In this document: piece by piece, positions 1 to 8,148 of the stretch
Position numbering within the stretch: position 1 is the stretch's first letter
Layout: each line of letters begins with the position of its first letter
Assembly: GCA_913009475.1 (NCBI GenBank)
Contig: CAJVYJ010000046.1
Location: forward strand, 1-10,858
Source: an uncultured Actinomycetes bacterium
Lineage (GTDB): Bacteria > Actinomycetota > Aquicultoria > CAJVYJ01
Reading direction: 5' to 3'
DNA: 10,858 bases
Notes under the pieces: generated by a model
What the model was told of the DNA's origin: nothing
The model's database searches: none
What the model saw: only the letters and a program-made list of their open reading frames with translations
Position numbers and translations under genes: made by a program

Positions 1-47
1 GACCACCGAGATCTACACTCTTTCCCTACACGACGCTCTTCCGATCT
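1..47. other. Illumina sequencing adapter (assembly contamination)
   Basis: The first 47 bases match the 3' 47 bases of the 58-base Illumina P5/TruSeq universal adapter, from GACCACCGAGATCTACAC to the terminal GCTCTTCCGATCT. Genomic sequence starts at position 48. The adapter supplies a false in-frame stop to the leftmost gene, whose translation ends in the artefactual peptide DRKSVV. This stretch should be trimmed, and position 48 treated as a contig end. Confidence 0.98.
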
Positions 48-1501
48 GGCAACTTTCCAAAGAAGACATGAATAATATATTTTAAGATATAAGCCGTAGT
101 TAGGGCGCTCACGAGCAGATAAAGCCACTGGGCGTATATTAGCGGCACCGGACCAAAAGCATGCTCAGCATTGTGCTCGGCGGCGAACTTTATACCCTCA
201 AAAAGTAGAGCTTTACTGGCATAACCGTTAAAGAGCGGCAGCCCGATTATACCGCCCGCGGCCACCAGGGCAGCTATGGTAACTACTGGCAGCTTACGCC
301 ACAATCCGCCTAACTTATAGATATTAAGCTCATGAGTAGCGAAATAAACCGCGCCGATAGTTAAAAATAAAGTGGACTTAAACAAGGCATGGTTTAATAT
401 GTGGAAGATGGCACCGCCCATGCCCGTACTGCCCTCCGCCGCCATAAAAGTACCGACACCTATTCCCATAATAATGTAGCCCATCTGACTGACACTGGAA
501 TAAGCCAACAAGCGCTTGGCGTTTTCCTGCAATAGAGCTAATATCGCCGCTATCAACATAGTTAAAATACCCAGCCAGATAATATAATAACCCAGAGATA
601 CAGTCGGCTGCCACGCGGCGATCTCCTTGGCCTTGGAAACTATCTCCAAGCCCGCCGCGTGAATGGGGGGCCGAAAAACAACCGCTACCGTTCTGATAAT
701 CCCGTAAGCGCCGGCTTTTATCATAATACCGGAAAGTAAAGCGCTGGCCGGTGAAGGCGCGACCGGATGGGCATCAGGCAACCAAATATGCAAAGGCACA
801 TAGCCCGCCTTAACACCAAAACCAATTATCAACAAGGTAACAACAACATATTTCATGTTGCCCCAAGCGTTTAACGCGCCCAAAGCCGAGGCGATTTGAA
901 AGCTGTGACCGTAATAAAAGAGTAGTAGAATGCCGGCCAACAAAATAACGCCGCCGATTAGGTTCATCAACATATATTTAGTACCGGCTTTTAATGCTTT
1001 TTTGGTTTCCGAATGAATTACCAGAGGATAAGAAAATACACCCAAAATTTCGAAGAAAATAAAAAGTGAGAAAAAGTCACCGGTAACAACAACGCCGATA
1101 TTAGCGGCCAGCGATATCAGCATATAGAAATAATAACGGGTATGCTTTTTTTCATGCTCCATATAGTTTATCGAGTAAACTATAGCTATCAGCCAAACCA
1201 GCGAAGTAAAGAGAGCAAAAAGAAAAGACATCGGGTCAACGGAAAAATTAAGGCCGATACCAAACATATACTTCGGTAAAATGTAACTGATGACTTCGCC
1301 CTTAGCGATGGCCAAAGGGTACATAGCGGCAATCAAGATGAAGCTGACGCCGCTGGTAAGAACCGCGGCTACATCCCGCCAGCGGCCATAGCGGTTAAGG
1401 AGCAATACTAAAACAGCTCCGACAAGTGGAGCTAATACAGCCAGCGCCGGTAAAGACAGCGTTAAAACCGCGCTTGTATGAACTCCGAATACTTCCACCA
1501 T
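48..1501 (-). CDS. Antiporter-type proton-translocating subunit (MrpD/HyfB/NuoL-like), 3' end cut off by contig end
   Basis: This is a polytopic membrane protein of the Proton_antipo_M family, the ion-pumping subunits shared by complex I, Mrp antiporters and membrane hydrogenases. About 485 genuine residues are present. The open frame runs on to position 26, but residues 486-491 (DRKSVV) and the stop are adapter sequence, so the true C-terminus is missing (probably the last TM helix and any extension). Family residues are visible: Glu151 in TM5 (FFEILG), Lys231 in TM7 (GVKAG), Lys262 in TM8 (MIKAGAYGIIR), the His367/His371/Lys375 pattern, and Lys430 in TM12 (NGYASK). The full charged set suggests a competent pump channel. 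ATG start with AGGGGA upstream, 9 nt after the preceding gene's stop. TM8 resembles the 3224-4801 paralogue more than the middle one. Whether it belongs to MrpD, HyfB or NuoL cannot be settled, and a NuoL-type lateral helix beyond the break cannot be excluded. Confidence 0.9.
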
Positions 1502-1510
1502 TTATTTCCC

Positions 1511-3001
1511 CTAACTCTTAAACAAAAAAGCCTGGGCATATCTGGCCACTGATAAAGGCAAGCCCGGCAAGCCGGCAAAGATGCCCAATACCAATGTCAT
1601 AGCCGAGGTGCCCATAATCGGCCCCAGCATTTTCCAAGTTGTCTCTTTAGGCAACTTTTCAAATTGTTGTTGACCTTTGTCCGGTTTATCAAAATAGGCG
1701 GTATAAATAACCGGCATAAAATAAAGCGCGTCCAGAACACCATTAACAATCAAGACGGCAATTAATATCGGCATACTTCCCTGCACGGCCCCCCAACCAA
1801 AATACCATTCGGAAACAAACCCGGCAAAGGGCGGAAAACCGATCATGCCCAGAGCGGCAATCGTAAATATAGCCATAGTCCAAGGCAATCGCTTGGCAAT
1901 GCCTTTCATCTCACTAATATCTTTAACTCCGGTCTCCTCCATAACTATGCCGGCACACATAAACAAAGTACCCTTGGTAAAAGCATGATTGGCCATGTGT
2001 ATCATCGCGGCGATAGCAGCCGCCGGTGACAGCATTGCCGCTGCCGTAACAATAAACGAAAGCTGACTGATAGTTGAATAAGCCAGCCGCCGCTTGAGAT
2101 TATTCTGTTTTATAGCGATGAAAGAAGCGACTATTATAGTAAAGGAACCAATGATGGCTAATACCTGCCCTAATCCCAGCAGCTTCATTAAATCAACGCC
2201 ATAAACACTGTAAACAACCCTAAGCACGCCAAATACTCCAGCTGTAACCACGGCAACCGCGTGTAACAGTGTTGAGACCGGCGTCGGCGCTATCATCGCC
2301 GAGGGCAGCCAGTGATGAAAGGGCATAATCGCCGCCTTAACACCTACACCGATAAGATAGATAAAAAAGAGGATTTTTAAGAATGTCTCACCGCTGGTAA
2401 TATGGAGAATTCCCGGCTGACTTAAGGTTAGGTTTCCTCCCGTTATAATGTATGTAATAAAAATAGCCACCAGCAAAAATCCGCCGCCGCCTAAAGTGTA
2501 TATCAGATAACGGCTGCCGGCTTTCATCGCTTTCTCAGTACCGATATGCATAACCAGCGGATAGGTACAAATTGATAAAAACTCATAAAAAAGCAGAAAA
2601 CTGAATAAATTTTCCGAATACGCTATGCCTTGTGCGCAAAATATACTAAGAGCGAAAAAAGCGAAAAAACGTTTTTTGTTCTCTTCGTGCTCCATGTAAC
2701 CGATGGTATAGACATTAACAAAGACCCACATGGAAGAGGAGACTATGCCGAATATCAACCCCAAAGCATCCACCCGCAGATTAATGCTTAATCCGGCGAC
2801 CAAATCCGCTATCTTAAAAGTATAGATAGTGCCTTGCAATGCTCCCGGAATCATCGAAGCGACAAAACCAAAGGCAAGAATGGAGGCGACGGTGCTATAA
2901 AGATTGCGCCAAAATTTATTATCGCCGTTAACAAAAGTCAGCACTCCGGCCAGACCGGCCAAGATCAGCGGAGCTACCGGTAGTATTGAATATACTTCCA
3001 T
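1511..3001 (-). CDS. Antiporter-type subunit with NuoL/MrpA-like TM8 (496 aa)
   Basis: A second extra Proton_antipo_M family membrane protein, predicted to be a proton- or Na+-translocating subunit of the membrane arm. Visible residues are Glu140 in TM5 (LLFYEFLS), Lys222 in TM7 (GVKAAIMPFHHWLP), His335/His339/Lys343 (HMANHAFTKG) and Glu398 in TM12 (GFVSEW). TM8 reads TPVSTLLHAVAVVTAGVF: the usual MIKAG lysine is replaced by Thr253, and a His (His247) sits upstream, which is the pattern I know from NuoL (HAATMVTAG). The core is therefore more NuoL/MrpA-like than MrpD-like. At 496 aa it is too short for NuoL's ~110-residue lateral helix. A charged loop at 437-455 separates the last two TM regions. 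The ATG follows AGGTGAGG with 5-nt spacing. A 222-nt gap lies upstream, the longest in this cluster. Function as the NuoL equivalent is inference. Confidence 0.9.
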   Translation of the reverse strand: MEVYSILPVAPLILAGLAGVLTFVNGDNKFWRNLYSTVASILAFGFVASMIPGALQGTIYTFKIADLVAGLSINLRVDALGLIFGIVSSSMWVFVNVYTIGYMEHEENKKRFFAFFALSIFCAQGIAYSENLFSFLLFYEFLSICTYPLVMHIGTEKAMKAGSRYLIYTLGGGGFLLVAIFITYIITGGNLTLSQPGILHITSGETFLKILFFIYLIGVGVKAAIMPFHHWLPSAMIAPTPVSTLLHAVAVVTAGVFGVLRVVYSVYGVDLMKLLGLGQVLAIIGSFTIIVASFIAIKQNNLKRRLAYSTISQLSFIVTAAAMLSPAAAIAAMIHMANHAFTKGTLFMCAGIVMEETGVKDISEMKGIAKRLPWTMAIFTIAALGMIGFPPFAGFVSEWYFGWGAVQGSMPILIAVLIVNGVLDALYFMPVIYTAYFDKPDKGQQQFEKLPKETTWKMLGPIMGTSAMTLVLGIFAGLPGLPLSVARYAQAFLFKS

Positions 3002-3223
3002 ATTAACCTCACCTAATTCCTAGAATCGCGTCCGAAAACCCAATCTGCTGTGTTATCCTCGGTCTTGTCTCGGTTACGTAACAAAACTACGCTCCCTCAC
3101 ATCGACTTTCGTCTGCCTTGCATCTCACGCTTTCGGCCGCGTTCTCTTTTTTGACCGGCCAACGGTACTTTTCGGCCGGAACTTCAGAACAATATTACTG
3201 AGAAAAGCTAATAAATGTTATTG
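3002..3223. other. 222-nt intergenic region with hairpin and possible dispersed repeat
   Basis: The only sizeable non-coding stretch between the antiporter genes. I see no credible ORF and no remnant of a nuo gene on either strand. It holds a GC-rich hairpin (3155-3179), two copies of TTTCGGCCG (3131-3139 and 3170-3178) and a perfect 10-bp palindrome GTTACGTAAC (3073-3082). The part at about 3026-3130 has the look of bacterial intergenic repeat elements (palindromic GTTACGTAAC, then GCTCCCTC and CTGCCTTGCATCTC). That is recollection, and no second copy exists in this window. The downstream gene's Shine-Dalgarno lies at its left edge. No convincing sigma-70 promoter was found. Confidence 0.5.
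3155..3179. repeat. Inverted repeat / hairpin in intergenic region
   Basis: CCGGCC (3155-3160) and GGCCGG (3174-3179) form a perfect 6-bp all-GC stem around a 13-nt loop. In the transcript (minus strand) the stem is followed by CAAAAAAGAG, an A tract rather than a U tract, so it is not a standard rho-independent terminator. It could stabilise mRNA ends or mark a processing site between the first and second extra antiporter genes. Confidence 0.45.
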
Positions 3224-4801
3224 CTAACCAAAATATAACCTGACTACCGATTCTACCAAGCGCATGGGCAAATTAATGGCCAGTCCGAATACCAGAGTTC
3301 CCAGCGCCAGAGTAAAAGTCGGTACCGTCATTAACCACGTAGGCTCAACTTTTCTGATGTACTTTGTCTCTTCCGCGTGACCAAGCGGCTCACCGCCATC
3401 TGTTGCGTGTAGCTGTGCAGACGCCAAATTCAGGTTACCCAATCCTTCAGAACCACTCGCGGGTTCCGGATCCATAAACCAACCGCGAATGATAATCGGA
3501 CCGTAATATACCATATTAAGCAAACCGCTAAATACTAAAATAGCGACTATACCGTAAGCGGAAAATGAACTGATCAATCCGGCGCTGCCGGCATCAAGCG
3601 CCCCCAAGCCTAAAAGCCATTTAGAAAAAAAGCCGATAAAAGGCGGTACGCCGATCATCGATAAAGCGGCCATAGTAATAGCGGCCATAGTCCAAGGCAT
3701 CTTTTTCCCTAAACCTTTTAATTCGCTTAGCTGCCGCAACCCCGTCTTATGGATGACCGAACCCGCCGCTAAAAATAGCGCGCCTTTCATCAGCGCGTGA
3801 TTAAAAATATGCAGCACGCCGCCGGCCAATCCATTGGCGTTTAATAGGGTTATACCTAAAACCACATAGCCGATTTGAGCTACGGAGGAGTAAGCCAGCA
3901 TACGTTTTAACTCTTTTTGCAAAATCGCTAATATTGAACCTAACAAGAGGGTAATAACCGCCAACAACATTAGCGTTTTTATCATAATATGGTTGCTGAG
4001 CAGCTGCGCGCCAAAGATACCGTACACGACTCTGATAATACCGTAAGCGCCCGCTTTTATCATGACACCGGAAAGTAGAGCGCTGGCCGGTGAAGGCGCT
4101 ATCGGATGTGCGACAGGCAGCCAAACATGGACCGGAAACATCCCCGCTTTAACAGCAAACCCGAATATTAACAACCAAAATAAGACCGGCCCTAAGGCAT
4201 TGCCGCTAAGAGCCGACAGACCTGTGCCGGTAAAGTCAGTGCTGCCGGTCAGCTTCCAAAGAATCGCCGTCGCCAATATTATAGCTACGCTGCCGACGAC
4301 CGACATGAATAAATATTGAAAACCGGCGCGGACCGCTTCCGGCGTGCCTTCATGAATAACCAACACCGCGGAGGCAACCGAGAAAAACTCAAAAAATATC
4401 AGTAGGCTGAAGAGGTTGCCGGTCAAACTTATCCCCAACATCCCATAGAGCGAGAAAAGCAAGAAAACATTAAAGAGGGTCTTACGCTCCTCAATATATT
4501 CAATAGCGTACAAAGTCGCCAATACCCAGACAAAGCTGGTTATTAAACTGAGAAACAAACCTAAGGCATCAGCTTTAAAATAAAACGGTAGATTGATGAT
4601 GCCGATGTCGATTTTTAAAGAGAGCGGATGGCCCTGATTAGACAGATAGTACATCCAGCCGACAACAAACAGTGTAGCCGTGGAGAACAGCGTAGCTAAG
4701 ATACCGCCGGCTTCCTCGTAAACTCTGCTAATTCCCCAAACAATAAAGCCCCCGATTAATGGGATAAGTAAGGCTACTATAATCAAATAAGCGCTATTCA
4801 T
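3224..4801 (-). CDS. Antiporter-type proton-translocating subunit (MrpD-like, 525 aa)
   Basis: First of three extra Proton_antipo_M family membrane proteins after nuoN. It has the complete set of channel residues: Glu138 in TM5 (FFEFFS), Lys218 in TM7 (FAVKAGMFPVHVWLP), Lys249 in TM8 (GVMIKAGAYGIIR), His331/His335/Lys339 (HIFNHALMKG) and Lys394 in TM12 (GFFSKW). The LP-AHP-APSPASALLSG region is typical of MrpD and hydrogenase-4 type subunits. It carries an unusual ~40-residue polar loop (about 443-483, rich in Gly, Ser, Glu and His) before the last TM helix. The ATG start overlaps the nuoN stop by one base (TGATG), implying translational coupling. It probably extends the membrane arm of the same complex. 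A stand-alone Mrp antiporter is less likely, because no MrpB, C, E, F or G genes are visible. Confidence 0.92.
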   Translation of the reverse strand: MNSAYLIIVALLIPLIGGFIVWGISRVYEEAGGILATLFSTATLFVVGWMYYLSNQGHPLSLKIDIGIINLPFYFKADALGLFLSLITSFVWVLATLYAIEYIEERKTLFNVFLLFSLYGMLGISLTGNLFSLLIFFEFFSVASAVLVIHEGTPEAVRAGFQYLFMSVVGSVAIILATAILWKLTGSTDFTGTGLSALSGNALGPVLFWLLIFGFAVKAGMFPVHVWLPVAHPIAPSPASALLSGVMIKAGAYGIIRVVYGIFGAQLLSNHIMIKTLMLLAVITLLLGSILAILQKELKRMLAYSSVAQIGYVVLGITLLNANGLAGGVLHIFNHALMKGALFLAAGSVIHKTGLRQLSELKGLGKKMPWTMAAITMAALSMIGVPPFIGFFSKWLLGLGALDAGSAGLISSFSAYGIVAILVFSGLLNMVYYGPIIIRGWFMDPEPASGSEGLGNLNLASAQLHATDGGEPLGHAEETKYIRKVEPTWLMTVPTFTLALGTLVFGLAINLPMRLVESVVRLYFG

Positions 4802-6270
4802 CAGAGACCAAATCCTTTAGCGACAAACTGTGACAACGATATCAGCGATTGCGGTAAAACCCCTAAAACCAAGGTCCCAATCGTCGCAATCCAAATAACT
4901 AACTTATACATTCGCGGAGTTTTAATCTCAGTCTCCTCGGGCGGCTGTATAATATACATATGACGCACAACATTGAAATAATAATATACGGAGATGACCG
5001 CATTAATTAATCCGATTAAAGCAAACCACCACATATCTTTGTTAACCGCGGCTATAAATATATAGACTTTGCCCCACAAACCGGCTGTCGGCGGCAGACC
5101 GGCCAAAGCGACCATAAATATCGTCATGGTAATCGCTAAAAAAGGCGAGCGTTTCCCTAGCCCGTCATAATCTTTGATATTATCGCTGTCTTGATTATGA
5201 GAAAGTGCTGTCACTACGGCAAAAGCGCCGATGTTCATAAAAATATAGACGACGGAATAGATTAAGATACCACTAACGGCGTCTCGAGTCGCGATAGCAA
5301 AGCCCATAGTAATATATCCGGCATGAGCAATCGATGAATAACCAAGCATACGTTTTATATTAGTCTGCACCAACGCTGTTAAATTGCCAAGAAACATTGA
5401 CGCGATTGAAAGAACAATAAAGAGAAACCGCCACTGCTCTACAAAGACCGGAAAACCGATAAATAAGATACGTATCAAAACCGCGAAAGCCGCGATTTTC
5501 GGCATTACCGATAAAAAAGCGGTAACCGGTGTGGGGGCACCTTCATAGACATCGGGTACCCACTGGTGAAAAGGGACTGAAGCGACCTTAAAAGTAAAAG
5601 CCGCTAAAGCAAAAATTATACCACTGATAACAGCCACATTAGCGCTGCCGGCCACAGTCGAACCCTTAGAGGCTAGAGCGCCGGCTATATCGGCTAATTG
5701 AGTGTAGCCGGTAAAACCATAAATAAAAGAAAAACCATAAAGCATCATCGCCGAGGCTATAAGCCCCAAGAGAAAGTATTTTAAAATAGATTCATTGGAT
5801 TTATAATCGTGCTTGCGATATCCGGCACAGACATAGCAAGCAATGCTGGTTAGCTCCAAAGCGATATAGATCATAATTAAATCCGCTGTTGAGGCCAGAT
5901 ACATACCACCGGCCGTGGCAAAAAGAACCAACCCGTAATATTCTCCCAAACTGACTGTCTTTAATTGTTCCATGTACTCAATGGATAAGAAAACAATTAA
6001 GATGGAGCTAAATAATATCGCTTCTTTAAAAAATAAAGATAACGGATCGATTATTAACATACCGTGGGCGGTAGTACCGGTTTGCCCGACCAAAGTCAAA
6101 GTATCTATGCTCGCGGCCAACAATATAAGGACGCTAAATAAAGCCAGCGGCCACTTCTTGTCTCGCCATATATAAAGATCGGCCATTATAACCAATATGC
6201 CGCCGGCCATCACGATTAACTCGGGCGCCATATAAGCATAATTAAGAGCTACTTTTGTACCTAGTAACAA
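4801..6270 (-). CDS. nuoN: NADH-quinone oxidoreductase subunit N
   Basis: Complex I membrane-arm proton-pumping subunit NuoN, about 14 TM helices, 489 aa (normal length). NuoN-specific sequence is clear: ALELTSIACYVCAGYRKHD with Glu139 in TM5, then Lys228 in TM7 (FTFKVASVPFHQWVPD), Lys258 in TM8 (MPKIAAF) and Lys401 in TM12 (GLWGKVYIF). The VYEGAPTPVTAF and GLPPTAGLWGK segments are family hallmarks. The start is TTG. It is supported by a strong AGGAGG 8 nt upstream and by N-terminal length; the next Met (residue 14) lies inside the first conserved helix. It begins one base after the nuoM stop, with its Shine-Dalgarno inside the last nuoM codons, and overlaps the following antiporter gene by one base, so it is tightly coupled on both sides. 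Confidence 0.97.
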   Translation of the reverse strand: MLLGTKVALNYAYMAPELIVMAGGILVIMADLYIWRDKKWPLALFSVLILLAASIDTLTLVGQTGTTAHGMLIIDPLSLFFKEAILFSSILIVFLSIEYMEQLKTVSLGEYYGLVLFATAGGMYLASTADLIMIYIALELTSIACYVCAGYRKHDYKSNESILKYFLLGLIASAMMLYGFSFIYGFTGYTQLADIAGALASKGSTVAGSANVAVISGIIFALAAFTFKVASVPFHQWVPDVYEGAPTPVTAFLSVMPKIAAFAVLIRILFIGFPVFVEQWRFLFIVLSIASMFLGNLTALVQTNIKRMLGYSSIAHAGYITMGFAIATRDAVSGILIYSVVYIFMNIGAFAVVTALSHNQDSDNIKDYDGLGKRSPFLAITMTIFMVALAGLPPTAGLWGKVYIFIAAVNKDMWWFALIGLINAVISVYYYFNVVRHMYIIQPPEETEIKTPRMYKLVIWIATIGTLVLGVLPQSLISLSQFVAKGFGL

Positions 6271-6271
6271 A

Positions 6272-7744
6272 TTAAATTCCTCCTAATTTGGCTACCAAAT
6301 GAATAACCGCCGGATTTATAACTTTCAGTAACGGAGCCGGATAGATACCGATAACAAGGATAATTGCGATTAAAGGAGCCATATAGGATATCTCCCTTGG
6401 TGTCGCGTCTGAGAGAGGTTGTTTATTCTTCGGTCGGCCTAGACAGATACGTTGAATCGTCCAGATAAAATAACCGGCGGTAATAATTATACCGGCGGCC
6501 GCGACTGCCGTTAGGGCCGGATAGACCGGAAAAGCGCCGGTTAAGACAAAAAACTCGCTGACAAAACCGCTTAACATCGGCAACCCGAGTGAAGCGAATG
6601 AGACAAAAATCCAAATACCGGCGATAAGCGGCATACTGACCAGCAAGCCCCCTAATTCATCGATTTGACGGGTATGCGTGCGTTCATAGATGAGGCCGAC
6701 AACTAAAAAGAGCATGCCGGTAATCGTAGCATGATTAAACATATAAAGAACGGAGCCGGTTATGCCGGTAACGGACAAAGCCGCCAAGCCCAACATTACA
6801 TAACCCATATGGCTGACACTGGAGTAAGCCACCATTTTTTTTAAATCTTTTTGGACCATAGCGTTAAGGGCACCGTAGATTATGCTTACCACCCCGATAA
6901 TAGCTATTAAATAGACAAACGATTTCATACCTCTGGGCACAACTTGCAGCCCGATTCTGATAAAAGCATAAGTACCCATCTTCAATAAAACACCGGCAAG
7001 AATAACGCTGACGGCGGTCGGCGCCTGCACATGCGCGTCCGGCAACCAAGTATGAAAGGGAACAATCGGCACCTTGACGCCAAACCCGACTAAAAATCCC
7101 AAAAATATTATCTTTTCGACCCCTAAAGGTATATTGGCCTTAGCTAACTCAAGCATATTAAAGGTATGCATGCCGGAGTAAAAATAGAGGCCCAGTATAC
7201 CCAATAGCATCAAGATACTGCCGGCCAGAGTATAAAGAAAAAACTTCATAGCCGCGTATTCCTTGCGCGGCCCACCCCAGATGCCAATCAGGAAATACAT
7301 GGGAATCAAGACCATCTCCCAAAAAATATAGAATAAAATAAAATCAAGCGCTAAAAAAACGCCTATCATACCGACTTCTAAAAACAGCATCAAACCAAAA
7401 AATTCTTTAGGCCGCTTATCCAGTTTCCAGGAGGCCACTATACAAATAAACGTCAGCAAGGCGGTGACCAATATTATCGGCAGCGATATTCCGTCAACGG
7501 CCATAAAATAAGTCGCTCCGATACCTTGGATCCACTGATAATGCTCAATAAACTGAAACCCGGGATTATTGGCGTCAAAAATAGCGTATAAATAAACAGC
7601 CCCGACTAGTACGATAAATGTAACCACCAGCGATATTATCTTAATGGCCAGATGTTTGTCTTTAGGCACAAACATAACTATAAAAGTACCTATTAGCGGA
7701 ATAAAGGTTAATAAAGTTAGAATATGGTTATTGATGAAATTCAT
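6272..7744 (-). CDS. nuoM: NADH-quinone oxidoreductase subunit M
   Basis: Complex I membrane-arm proton-pumping subunit NuoM, 490 aa, about 14 TM helices. It is recognised by FWEMVLIPMYFLIGIWGG (TM5, Glu143), GVKVPIVPFHTWLPDAHVQAP (TM7, Lys224), AGVLLKMGTYAFIR (TM8, Lys255), the MFNHATITGMLFLVVG segment and LSGFVSEF (TM12, Glu397). The glutamate rather than lysine in TM12 is the NuoM signature. The ATG is preceded by AAGGGGGA at suitable spacing. In most bacterial operons nuoL stands between nuoK and nuoM; here nuoM follows nuoK after 91 nt with no nuoL. The last codons contain the nuoN ribosome binding site. Confidence 0.97.
   Translation of the reverse strand: MNFINNHILTLLTFIPLIGTFIVMFVPKDKHLAIKIISLVVTFIVLVGAVYLYAIFDANNPGFQFIEHYQWIQGIGATYFMAVDGISLPIILVTALLTFICIVASWKLDKRPKEFFGLMLFLEVGMIGVFLALDFILFYIFWEMVLIPMYFLIGIWGGPRKEYAAMKFFLYTLAGSILMLLGILGLYFYSGMHTFNMLELAKANIPLGVEKIIFLGFLVGFGVKVPIVPFHTWLPDAHVQAPTAVSVILAGVLLKMGTYAFIRIGLQVVPRGMKSFVYLIAIIGVVSIIYGALNAMVQKDLKKMVAYSSVSHMGYVMLGLAALSVTGITGSVLYMFNHATITGMLFLVVGLIYERTHTRQIDELGGLLVSMPLIAGIWIFVSFASLGLPMLSGFVSEFFVLTGAFPVYPALTAVAAAGIIITAGYFIWTIQRICLGRPKNKQPLSDATPREISYMAPLIAIILVIGIYPAPLLKVINPAVIHLVAKLGGI
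6279..6284 (-). promoter_or_regulatory. Shine-Dalgarno AGGAGG setting the TTG start of nuoN
   Basis: AGGAGG on the minus strand, 8 nt before the TTG at 6270-6268. It overlaps the final Leu-Gly-Gly codons of nuoM. The ideal motif and spacing support the non-ATG start. Confidence 0.85.
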
Positions 7745-7835
7745 GCCTGTTCCCCCTTACAAGCAAGATTATAATTCAAAATCATAGCCCCTTTGTAAAA
7801 TTTGACATCACTGCTCTAATGATCAAAACGCTCTC
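7745..7835. other. nuoK-nuoM intergenic gap where nuoL would normally be
   Basis: 91 nt with no remnant of nuoL that I can translate. On the minus strand it contains a TATAAT-like hexamer (7768-7773) and a TTTACA-like hexamer (7794-7799), but the 20-nt spacer is too long for a good sigma-70 promoter. A 14-codon reading frame (7741-7785, minus strand) ends overlapping the nuoM ATG. The nuoM Shine-Dalgarno (AAGGGGGA) lies at the left end. Confidence 0.5.
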
Positions 7836-8147
7836 CTACCATTTCATTAAATTGGCTTTATTGACTTCGACAGTACCTTTGTTGCGATACATTAAAATAG
7901 CTATCGCCATAGTCAAACCCATCTCGGCAGCGGAAACCACCATAATAAATATGGCGAAAACCTGTCCGCGTATCGCTGGCAGCCCGGAAAAGTAAGCGAA
8001 GGCCAGCATATTAATATTGACGGCGTTAAACATCAGTTCAATACACATAACCACGATGATTACGCTTTTCCTTGTTAACGCTCCAAGTAAGCCAATGCTA
8101 AAAATACCCGCGGCGAGAATTAATATCTGATTTAAGGTAATATTCAT
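7836..8147 (-). CDS. nuoK: NADH-quinone oxidoreductase subunit K
   Basis: Small complex I membrane subunit (MrpC homologue), 103 aa, three TM helices, part of the proton pathway between the quinone site and the antiporter subunits. The two buried glutamates essential in NuoK are present: Glu37 in TM2 (CIELMFNAVNIN) and Glu75 in TM3 (VSAAEMGLTMAIAI). The C-terminal TVEVNKANLMKW matches the usual NuoK tail. The ATG lies one base after the nuoJ stop, with an AGGAAGGA ribosome binding site inside the last nuoJ codons, which implies coupled translation. Confidence 0.97.
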   Translation of the reverse strand: MNITLNQILILAAGIFSIGLLGALTRKSVIIVVMCIELMFNAVNINMLAFAYFSGLPAIRGQVFAIFIMVVSAAEMGLTMAIAILMYRNKGTVEVNKANLMKW

Positions 8148-8148
8148 A

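Noticed and set aside
3155..3179. Rho-independent terminator between the first and second extra antiporter genes
   Set aside because: In the direction of transcription the stem is followed by A residues, not a U tract.
48..4801. A separate Mrp Na+/H+ antiporter operon
   Set aside because: No MrpB, C, E, F or G genes are present, and the first gene overlaps the nuoN stop, so the genes belong to the nuo cluster as far as the window shows.
7741..7785. 14-codon leader peptide overlapping the nuoM ATG (ATG at 7785, TGA overlapping the start)
   Set aside because: Too short to judge, with a ribosome binding site only a few nucleotides away. No attenuator-like codon bias or alternative hairpins seen.
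7768..7799. Internal sigma-70 promoter upstream of nuoM (TTTACA and TATAAT on the minus strand)
   Set aside because: The hexamers are good, but the 20-nt spacer is outside the usual 16-18 range, and the sequence is AT-rich, so chance matches are likely.
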